DNA from: Dermatophagoides farinae
Taxonomy: Eukaryota > Arthropoda > Arachnida > Sarcoptiformes > Pyroglyphidae
Length of the DNA: 64,000 bases
Reading direction: 5' to 3'
Assembly (NCBI RefSeq): GCF_024713945.1
Contig: NC_134681.1
Span: 4,193,501 to 4,257,500, forward strand
Shown: in pieces, positions 54,156 to 64,000 of the stretch
How the letters are laid out: each line of letters starts with the position of its first letter
How positions within the stretch are numbered: position 1 is the stretch's first letter
The notes under the pieces: generated by a model
Databases searched by the model: none
Told to the model about the DNA's origin: nothing
Seen by the model: the letters and a program-made list of their open reading frames with translations, nothing else
Translations under genes and position numbers: made by a program

Positions 54156-54235
54156 TATATAAAGCGTGTGTGGACCATGTGCTTCGAATTCGAGAATAGA
54201 ACTTTTTTCATATTCACAAGTATCTATTCATACAG
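54156..54235 (+). promoter_or_regulatory. Candidate TATA promoter with non-coding first exon
   Basis: TATATAAAG at 54156-54164 is a strong TATA-box match, placed where transcription would start near 54185-54195. A good splice donor, ACAG|GTACAT, follows at 54235/54236. The surrounding 53690-54400 sequence is unusually free of microsatellites. If real, it could begin a transcript spliced to the synaptotagmin-like gene at 57989, 3.8 kb downstream on the same strand. There is no direct evidence of transcription. Confidence 0.25.
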
Positions 54236-57200
54236 GTACATTTTTTGCACACACACACAAACATCAAAGTAACGGATCACCATAAATGTAGCGTGCATTC
54301 ACAAAAGATGTAGCATGTGCATAATGGAGAGATGAAAAATTTTTTTTCACTCAAACACGGTCAAATTAACGTGTTTTCATCAAATCCGCACTAAACCTTT
54401 TATATTACATTAATCTCAGCACATTTTCATGACTCATTGATGATGATGATAACTTTGAAATTCGAAAGAATCGAAAGAAATGCTTTATTACAATAGTAAT
54501 AATAACAGAGAGAGAGAGAGAGATAAGATAAGATAAGATTTTTTTGTCGAACATTTCAAAATTTACCTTTATCTTTTGTTCATACAACAGTTTCTTTGTA
54601 AATTTTTTAATCATACTAATAATGATGATGAAGATGATAAGAAAAAGGAATCGGAATTCCTTTTCATTTCCTATTTACATTCAAGAGATGTCAGTTTTCT
54701 ACAAAACGTCATATTTGAACGTGAACTCATTGATTGTTTTTTTCGTCATTTAAGCAAATAAAAATGATTAGATAATAACACAGATAAATGATTTGAATAT
54801 TAACATAATTTGATAATCAATCAGTACATTTTTCTTGTTTTTTTCGCCTAATTGGTCACAATGGAAAAATAGATAATGATCATGAATCATGGATATCCCC
54901 CTTTACTGACAAAAACAAAAAAATCGATAAATTCGTTGATTATCATCATTATTTAATTCATTCATTTTGATAATTGTTTCATATCATACATTAATCAATC
55001 AATCAATCAATCAATATGATTATTGATTTCATAATCATTATCTGATTGTTTTCTTTTGTTTTTCATGATCATTCATTCATTATTTATTCATTAATGAAAA
55101 TTTTTTCTTTCCTTTCACACCTGGCTTGTTGTTCATGATGCATAAAACAACCAGAGAGAAAAAAAATGACGAATATTTTAAATCCGGTTTTCCAAGATTT
55201 TTCTTTGTTTCATATATGAAATGTATAATAATAAATAAAAGATAATTATTTCGACAATGACATTTCATGTTTAACAAAAAAAATTCTACTCATCATCATC
55301 ATCATCATCATTGTACACAGTAGGTCATCAGACAGACATTACCTTGATTTATTTATTCATTTTTAATCAAATTTTTCTCGGAAAATTTTTTTTTTTTTTT
55401 TTTTGGCGTTGATTTGCACATTGATCGATTATTGTTTGTCGAATGAACTATGTACACTATTCAGTTGACAAATATAGACTGTGTATATTGACGAGAAAAA
55501 AAAATTAAATTTTCAAATATAAAAATGGTCTATATATCTGGTTTATTTCTGGTGAAATAATCAAAGAAAAAAAAGTACCAGTGAATAAAAAGACAACCAG
55601 AAGGTGAACATCAAAGATTTTTTTTTTCTTTTCTTTTCTTTTTTTTCATGCTCAATGGAGCAATGAACATTTTTTTTTTGGTAGTTCAAAAATCGACCAA
55701 ATTGTCAAATTGTAGGTATTGCTGAAAACCAAAACGAAATAAATAAAGAGAGAGAGAGACTGGTGTCATATATGAACAACAACAATAACAACAACAACAA
55801 CAACAAAAAATCCAGTTAGATTCTCATTCCTTTCTCAATAATAATGATAAAAAAAAATGCTAGCTAGATTGGTTTGGATTTGCTTACTTGGGCGCCATTT
55901 GGATCTTAATTGTCTATACTAGGTTTCTCTCTCTCTCTCTCTTTCTTCATTTCTCACAAACTCTTAATAGCCATATATAATTTGCGAGGAAATAAAAAAA
56001 AAAGAAAAAGAAAATTAACCAAAGAGAAACAAATGGAAAGGTAATGGTAGCAAGTGGTAAAAGAAAAAAAAATTATCAAAAAATATGTTACGGATGATGA
56101 AAGACGATGGATAGGATTAAATATTGGTAGTTTTTAGTGGAAAAAAAACGAGAGAGAAAGAGATGGAAGCGTGGAAAAAACTAGCATAGCATACAACAGC
56201 AACAATACTTGTTTTGTGAGACATTTGAAAAAGGGAGGAATGAAAAGAAAAATCCATTTGCCGTTTCAATACACACACATCATGATGAAAAGATTCAAAA
56301 ATTCATTTTGCCTTTTCGTATTTTTTTTTTAGCGGGATTTCTAGCCTCAAGTCATTTCTCTTTGCTGTTTTTTTTTGTTAAAAATTTATGGAAAATCTTT
56401 TTCTCTCTCTCTCGGCATTTCTTTTTCTCATTGACAAAAGCGGCAGCATCGATAAGAAGAAGAAAAAAAAAACAGCAACAGCAAAAAAAAAGTCGATCGC
56501 AAATTCATGCTATTGTCGTGGTCTTCGTAGTCGTCGTTGTCGTTGACGTCGTTGTCGTTGTTATTAATGAATATACATCCAGTAACCATACAAACACACG
56601 TTATGTGCCACAGAAAAAAACTTCTTTTTTTCTGTTTTGTTTTATTCAAAAAAAAAAAATTTTTTTTTCTCCATTTGTCACCACCATCACTGACAACAAT
56701 AGTCCGAAAAAAAAACAGCAACAACAACAACAACAACTCTTGCCTATTCAAAAATATATGTCAATTTCATACTATTGTGTGACAAACAAACACACACATC
56801 ATAAAACGTAAAACTAATGCAAAATAATACTACTGCTACCACTGATACTTTTGTGTGTGTGTGTGTGATAGATATGGATTATTTTTTTTTTTTTTTTTGA
56901 TCAATTTTTGGATCATCTGTATCACAATCAACAACATCAAACAAACAAATAAAAAAAAATAAATCTGTAATGCACTACTAGGCATTATGTAAATTGTGAT
57001 AAAAAAAACCGATGAGAAATTTGATCACCATAGACACTGTGAAACCAAAAAAAAAATTTCTACCGGAAATTTTTTTTTCTGTGCATATATGCGTCTGTAG
57101 CTCATCGTCAATTATTTTGTTTTTGTTCATTTGATGCTTATTTGATCGTTGGCTGGTTTCATTTTTTGTTTGTAAAAAAAAATTTCACCACGTTTTTTTT

Positions 57201-57988
57201 CCTACCTGTTGATTGATAGTGAAGTGAATGAAATAAATACAAAAAAAACACGACAACAGAAAAAAAAGTGAGTGTTTGCCAATTTTTGAAAAAAAACCAA
57301 GCATTTTTTGGCTATTAATTAATTAATTAATCGGTTGACTGATGAATGTAATTTGTGTTGTTTCACATATATAATATATTTTCAGCTACGTGTTTTTTTT
57401 TCTCTGTTTTGTGTTTCAATTCATTTATGGTTTATTATTTGTCATTGTCGTCAGTCAGTCAGCCAGTCAGTCATTCATCCATTTCGCTTCCACGTGTCGT
57501 CAAATTCGATTTAAGCAAGTTATATATATAAAATTCATCGATTAGTTTTCAACAAAAGAAAATTCTTTTTTCAATTTTCCTATCTGTTTTGTTTTGTTGT
57601 TGTTGTTGTTGTTGTTTTTGTGTTTTTTTTCCCATTCGAAATGTTGCGAGAGAGAGAGATGGAGAGATGGAGAAAAGTTAAATTTAGTTTTTAAAGTTTT
57701 TTTGTTCTGTTGTTGCCTCTTGATGTATTTTTGTTGTTGTTTTTCTTTTCTTTTCTTTTCTTTTCAATTCCAAAATCATAAATAATTTTTCTTTTCTTTT
57801 TTTTTGTTTAGTTTTTTTTTTTCATCATCATCATCATCATCACCAGTGATATCCAATTGGTACAATCTGTCTGTGTGTGTGTATGATATTTCTATGAACA
57901 ATTTTTTGCTGTTGTTGTTGTTGAATGGTTACAAAAATATCTTTGAAAATAATGTCCAAAAATATTGCTATTGATCATCATCATCATC

Positions 57989-60900
57989 ATGTCATCAACA
58001 TCAACAACAACAACAACAAAAGCAGCAGCAGCAACAGCAGCTTCATCATCATCATCATCATCTGATAATGTTAACATACAAAATCAACCAGTTGATATAC
58101 CTGTTTTAAATCAACAACAATTGTTATTAAATAATGAAAATGATGACCATCATCTTATTGATTCTACTATAAATCAAAATGATGAAAATGATCAAGAATC
58201 AAATCCATTGAATAGACAATTGTTTCAACAACAGCTACAATATTTTCATCGCCACCATCAACATAAGAATGATGATGATGATGATGATGGAATCTATGCC
58301 AATTATAATGATGATTATGATGATGATTATGAACAATTCTATGACAAACATCAGCAACAATATTTAGTTGACCATTCAAATGACAATATGTATGGTGTTC
58401 CAGAAATGATGATTTTTGATAATCATCCACATCATCAACAACAACATTATAATCATATTGATTCAATTGTAGATGAAAATAATGATGATGATGGTGATCC
58501 ATATAATAATCGGATACAATATTTTTATGAAGATGATAACAATCATCAACAATCAATGGATGGTAATGGCATTTTACAGATAATAGATCCAACAACAATG
58601 ATTTATCAGAATGGTGAACATCAAACGGATATATTATCCGATGCACGTATATATGGATTACCAACATTTTTACCACAACAACAGCAACAAATACAACAAC
58701 ATATGTTAGCCATACCTGGTGGTCCAAATGGATCGATATATGGTAATCCATTAGTATATAGTTTACATACTATTTATGAAGAATCAGAAAATGAATCTTC
58801 ATTACAAACATTGTCATCATTAACATCGACATCGATGACTATACAAACCGATAGTGTTCAACACAACAACAACAACAACAACAATCATTAGATAGTTCAT
58901 TAGATAATAATGAAGATAAATTATCATCATCATCATCATCGAAATTCATTCATGATAATGATTCTCAGCAACAGGTTGCGCAGCAACAATTTTCAATTGT
59001 CATCACTACCAATGGTGATGGAGATAATCAAATTATGGAAAATGAATCGAAAAATTGTCAAACAAATGAAAATCATCATCATGTTTCTGATGGAAAAAAA
59101 TTTTCTAATTGTTGGAATAATAATAATCTAGATATAGACGATGATTATGTTGAAGATGAAATGGAAGAAGAATTAGATAATGTACCACCATTCAATGATT
59201 CAATCGCATTATCATCGAAATTGGAACGATATTTCACAAGTGGATTATTGGAAACGACAACAACAATTGTGGAAAAATCTCAGGTATCACTAAGTTTTGA
59301 TTATTTTCAAATGAATTTTTTTTCTAAATTTTTTTTTATTCAATAACATTAGGACCATCAACAAGTGAAATTATTGATGGACAACAAATCATTGTCATTG
59401 ATAAGTGGTAATGTTGACCATTTGAATAGTCGTGATCATAGTCATCAGCAGCAGCAACAACAACAGCAGCAGCATCCAATCAATAGACGAAAATTTGATA
59501 AAATCGGAAGCTTATGTAATTTACTCATCGAAATGATCTCATCAATAAAATATTCTAAAATAATGACAATTACCGATGATCAAACAGATGATGATGATGA
59601 TTTGTCAATAATTTTCAAACATCTTGACCAGCAAAGTTGTTTATATTGTTTAGATTTAAAAAGATTCATCATTAAAATGATTTTGATGTTAAGATTGTCG
59701 AATATTGACAACAACGGCAAAGATGACGACGACGATGACGACCATTGTTATTACAATAGTGGAAAACATTTGAAAGCCATTCATGATAACAACAACAACA
59801 ACAACAACGATAACAAAGCTGTTGATGATGATGACGATGATCGATTGTCGATTGTACGAATAATTGATCGACTATCACGACGGGAATATATCAATAATGA
59901 TGACGATGATGACAATCGTAAAACTTTATGTTGTTATTCACGTTTACAGCTTGAATATTTTTTAATAACATTTATGATTGAAAAGATTTATCGCTATACA
60001 CAGATCAATCATCTTTTATTTGATCATCATTTTTGGTCATATGAATTCAATCGTTTATATGGGCCAGCATCAATATTGAAAAATCAATCTTCATCATCAT
60101 CATCATCCGCATCATCATCGGGTAAAACGATCATTAAAGTTACTATCAATGGGAGATTAGTTCCAACTACTGTTGAAAATAGTTTCATTACCGGTATTTT
60201 ATCATCAACATCATCATCTACACAACAACAATCAAAAGTTTTGAAATCTTTACCGAAAAAATCAATTTTCAATCAACCAAAACGATTTTTATCAAATAAT
60301 GATTCATCAATACGTGTATTACAATCAAATATTGAACCAATCGATTTGTTTCGTCATCAATCAAAGAATCCTGAATATCGTACAATATTACATATAAATA
60401 ATCAACAACAACGACAACAATCAGGTGATTGGCATGGAAAAAAATCATCATTATCAATCACAGATGATGATGATGATGATGATGACGATGATATGGATGA
60501 TTATTGTGATGATAATGTGGATATTGAAACACGTTCTTCATCACAATCTTCATCATCAGCAACAACAATGATGAATAATTGTACAAATAAATTGAATAAA
60601 TTTCTTCGTGTTTCAAATCCATTGAATCGAAGTTTTTTGGCTAAAATTTCACCAATTCCTAAAGAATCGGAAAATAATATGAAAAAATCTTCAATTAACG
60701 GAGAAATAAGTGTTAGTAGTTGGGCAAATGAATCAATGATTGATAATGCTAATAATCACTCAATACATGGTGATGATACACATCAATCATTGATGAGTAA
60801 TGAAAATAATAAACAAAATGAACATTCCACTATACCAAAACGAAGCTGTTCACATGAACAGCTTCAAATGCAACAGAATTTACAACAAAAATCATCATCA

Positions 60901-63625
60901 TCATCATCATCTGATCATACTAGTCATAATGGATCGAAAAAAATCGATGAAACAAAATCATCTAAAGTGCCAACCAATAATTCATCCACGAATGGACATC
61001 GTAATAGTTTTAAAAATTTCAGTAATTCAACATTGGATCATATTTATGAAATGATCAGAAATCCATTTAAATCATCGAAAAAACGGAAAAAAATTTCCAT
61101 TGATACTAGACAAAATGATAAAAATGGATCCAAATCATTGAGTGAACCAAATCTGAATGGATCTTCTACTAATAAACGCCAGCAACGTAATACAGTATGT
61201 GATTCAATAAATAACGGTGATCATGTTTCAAGCAATGAAAATGATTCCATTGATGGTGGAAAAGTTTCGTATTCAAAATCAACACCACAATTAATGACGA
61301 ATAATAATAATAATGAAAATGGATCAAATCAATCTGAAAATCTTGAAACAATCAAATTGAATCAATTGCATACTAATGATGAATTGAATGGAAATAATTT
61401 CCGTCGAAATTCTGCAAGACAATTATCAGAAAAAAATCTAAATAGCGATCGAGAAAATGTTTGTGATTGTAATCATCATCCATTGATATCACGATTGAAT
61501 GGTAAAATGTTTAGATTTCCTTTTATTTTTTTTTTTTTGCTTCTGTTAAAATTATTAACATTTAAAATTTTTTTTTTTCACAAGGTCTATCACCAGCCGG
61601 ACGTATGAAAGGAAATCAACGACTACAGCGATCATTATCGGGATCACAAATCTCTTCATCAACATCATCATCAACAACAGCAACAAGTTCGATTGGATTT
61701 CAGCGTCCTAAATTATCGTGTATTATTTGTGAAAAAAATGTATATGTAATTTGTTTCATTTTTTTCCCCCTGAAAAGTAACGATAAAATATTTGTTTTTT
61801 TTTACAATCAATTCAGGTATCGACAATTGAAAATAGAACAAACGTTTTAGGTAATAATAATGAAATTAGAGCCAGTTATATTATTTCATCATCAAAATCG
61901 ACATCATTATCATCATCAGCGACATCGGCATCCACTCCCACTATAACAATACCGACATCATCGAAAACAGTCATACAACAATCATCATCATCATCATCAT
62001 CACCATCATCTTCTAGTCATACAACACAGTCGACATCCTCGACAACATTACGTAGTAGCATTAGTAGTCATTATATATTGGCCAAACCATTTGGTAATAA
62101 ATTTTCAAGTTTTCGTAATAATAATAATAATAATCTACAACAACAATCATCAACAAAAACATCGTTAATTAGTTCATATAATAATAAAGATTGTGATTTT
62201 AAAGAAAATTTACCTGTTGCTGATAACATTCAAAATGTAAGTATTTTTTTTTTTGTTTTGTTATCTTGATGATTGAATTGAATTGAATGATTGAATTGAT
62301 TCACAACATGTGTGTGTGTGTGTGTGCGTGCGCAATGCGCCATTCTCAAATTTCAAATTTTTTTTTTTGTTTTTGTTTTCATTCACTATAATTCCCAAAA
62401 AAAAATTGTAAAAAGCAATTGGAAGATTCATCAGAAAATTCTGACAATACAACAATGGCTATTATTGGAAAAATTTGTCTATCAATCTATTATGAAACGA
62501 AACTTAATTCACTTACGATTACCATTTTTCGTGGCCATTTGAATATGGTCAAGAAGAATAAAAATGATCTGTATGTGTATATATTATTATTTATTGATCA
62601 TTTATTGATTTTTTATTATTAATTATCAATTTATTATCATCATTTAGATACATTAAGGCTTACATTATTGTTGATCATCAACAGGAGAAAGCATTCAAAA
62701 AGAAGACAAAGATTAAAAAACCATTGAAAGTTGATACCAGTGCTGGATCATTGTATGAAGTTGAATATAATGAGATATTACGATTTCAAGGTAAATGGCG
62801 TGAATTTGCTTCCGGACAATTGAGTGTAAGTCTATGGAATAATGATACATTTGGCCGTAACACATTGCTTGGACAAACATTGATTCGTTTGAATGAATCA
62901 GTAATGCTTAATTCCATTCAGACACGAATCTGGCATGATCTTCATGTAAGTTGAACGTGATTTTGATTTTTAAAATCAGACCTTGTCATCAAGATAACCC
63001 ATATTTTTTTCCAGCAACCAACCAAAATCAAATGCCAATCAGTACATGTTAAAGGCAGTTTGTTTGTTGCAATCAAACATGAAGATGTAGCCATTTCATC
63101 CTCCGTTGATGGAACCGGCGTCGGTTCATTGCATGTTTTGATCAAAGAAGCTGATGATTTGAATCTTACACAATACAACATCAATGGCTATGCCTATTGC
63201 AAAGTGTATGTTTCTTATTTAAATGAAATTTTTTTCTCACACTAACAAATCATTCATTATTTATTGCCAAAAATAAAAGAATGCTGAAACCCGAACGTAA
63301 CAAAGATGATCGCCATAAAACTCGAACAGTAAAAATGGGCCAATGTCCACGTTGGAATGAAACAATTGTGTTCAACAATATAAACAGAAATGACATGAAT
63401 GTCAAAGAATTGGAAATCGCCATCATGTGGTTGGATAAATCATCGAAAACTTATTTGGGAAGCATTCGTTTGACTAATCATGAAGGTTTGTCTATTTTTG
63501 TCCAAATTTAATTTAAAAAAAATTCAATCATTTCAGGTGCAAGTAATGAAGAACGAAATCTTTGGCGACAATCAATTGAACGGCCAAATCTTTGGGCATA
63601 TGGAAAAATTCCATTACGACATTGA
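57989..63625 (+). CDS. btsz: Synaptotagmin-like protein, tandem C2 domains (bitesize type)
   Basis: Nine exons: 57989-59283, 59353-61501, 61585-61739, 61817-62236, 62416-62570, 62648-62945, 63015-63205, 63280-63485 and 63537-63625, about 1650 residues. The first ~1340 residues are low-complexity: poly-Ser, poly-Thr, poly-Gln, Asp/Asn runs and His-rich parts, with no recognisable domain. C2A spans about residues 1356-1495 (GKICLSIYYETKLNSLTITI ... NNDTFGRNTLLGQTLIRL). C2B covers about 1505-1640 (GSLHVLIKEADDLNL ... KTRTVKMGQCPRWNETIVFN). The end EERNLWRQSIERPNLWAYGK followed by IPLR matches the conserved C2B tail of Slp/bitesize proteins. These proteins act in vesicle docking and cortical actin/membrane organisation. 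No N-terminal Rab27-binding SHD is visible; it may be missing, on another exon or isoform-specific. The frame slips once in a CAA repeat at about 58862-58864, where one A appears to be missing. The first Met is chosen; upstream exons are possible. Confidence 0.82.
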
Positions 63626-64000
63626 AGAATCTACCATGTTCAACACGATAATCAATTCAATTTATTTCTATGAGAAATTCTACCTTGAGACTTATTCACC
63701 ATTCTACTGCTACTACCTTTTTCAGATTTTTTTTTTTCTTACATTACCGATAATTTTTTTCTTGCTTTTTAGCTTATTTGTTTTTTTCTAAAGTTGTCTT
63801 TTTTTCAAATCTCTTTATTCGGATTTGATCATCATGATGATCTTTTTTTTTGTGTCTTTGGAATTTTAATTATTATCATTCATCAAAGTCAGCTAATTTT
63901 TTTTTTTGAATTCTGTTTTTTATTTTATATTTTATATATATATATGTGTGTGTGTGTGTGTGCGAGAATCGAAATTAATGATGATTTTCAGTAATTTAAA
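63626..64000 (+). other. 3' flank of the synaptotagmin-like gene
   Basis: T-rich sequence with a (GT)n tract at about 63944-63961, probably 3' UTR. No AATAAA was seen before the window ends, so the transcript end may lie outside. Confidence 0.4.

Larger units (their letters stand above)
47496..57988. other. Intergenic or 5' intronic region, repeat-rich
   Basis: About 10.5 kb with no coding exon I can name. It contains a 35-base poly-T run (49733-49767), (GT)n/(CA)n and (CAT)n tracts, A/T runs and a (TC)n tract near 55926-55942. The interval 53690-54400 stands out as lower in simple repeats and has promoter-like elements (listed separately). The frame at about 56209-56811 translates into low-complexity sequence and is not credited as a gene. 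The region probably contains the promoter, and possibly non-coding first exons, of the downstream synaptotagmin-like gene. Confidence 0.5.

Noticed and set aside
56209-56811. 200-codon open frame upstream of the synaptotagmin-like gene
   Set aside because: Composition is low-complexity (poly-Phe, poly-Val, poly-Gln from T, GTC and CAA repeats), it has no domain, and it is not in a credible splice context with 57989.
58167-58751. 194-codon minus-strand frame opposite the synaptotagmin-like gene
   Set aside because: Antisense shadow of the Gln/Asp/Asn-rich plus-strand exon; His/Val-rich with no family resemblance.

Overview
This window looks like nuclear DNA of a small arthropod, most probably an acariform (astigmatan) mite. 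That is an inference from several features: strong A+T bias, very short introns (about 50-180 bases, with GT..AG ends), animal-type proteins with arthropod-like motifs, and simple-sequence repeats packed between the genes. No ribosomal RNA, tRNA or CRISPR signal was recognised.

Layout. From the left: a mitochondrial-type fumarate hydratase gene (832-2497, +); a convergent SH3BGR-like thioredoxin-fold gene with a long acidic tail (3981-4840, -); an animal-type phosphomevalonate kinase (6790-7467, -); and a seven-exon CPED1-like gene (7875-12091, -) with a transmembrane anchor, a cadherin-like beta-sandwich and a PC-esterase domain. At 14680-18630 lies a complete-looking DNA transposon flanked by TA. 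It has very long inverted arms, each carrying a satellite-like array of about 44-bp units, and a Tc1-family (DD34E) transposase on the minus strand. From about 18.6 to 45.8 kb there is a 27-kb stretch with no gene I can support, dominated by microsatellites. A six-exon M14 carboxypeptidase A-type zymogen follows (45782-47495, +). Then come another 10.5 kb of repeat-rich DNA and a nine-exon synaptotagmin-like (bitesize-type) gene (57989-63625, +) with tandem C2 domains.

Function. The genes do not form a pathway. They are a TCA-cycle enzyme, a mevalonate-pathway kinase, a redox-fold adaptor, a luminal or secreted esterase-like protein, a digestive-type protease and a membrane-trafficking protein. 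The most unusual object is the transposon. Its terminal arms differ at only a few positions over the outer ~325 bases, so the insertion looks young. Its transposase gene appears to contain a small spliceable intron, and short sequences that read like pieces of unrelated coding DNA sit between the array and the transposase.

Caveat. Four gene models (transposase, CPED1-like, carboxypeptidase and synaptotagmin-like) each need exactly one single-base correction to stay in frame. This pattern fits residual indel errors in the assembly better than four independent pseudogenes, but it cannot be settled from the sequence alone.
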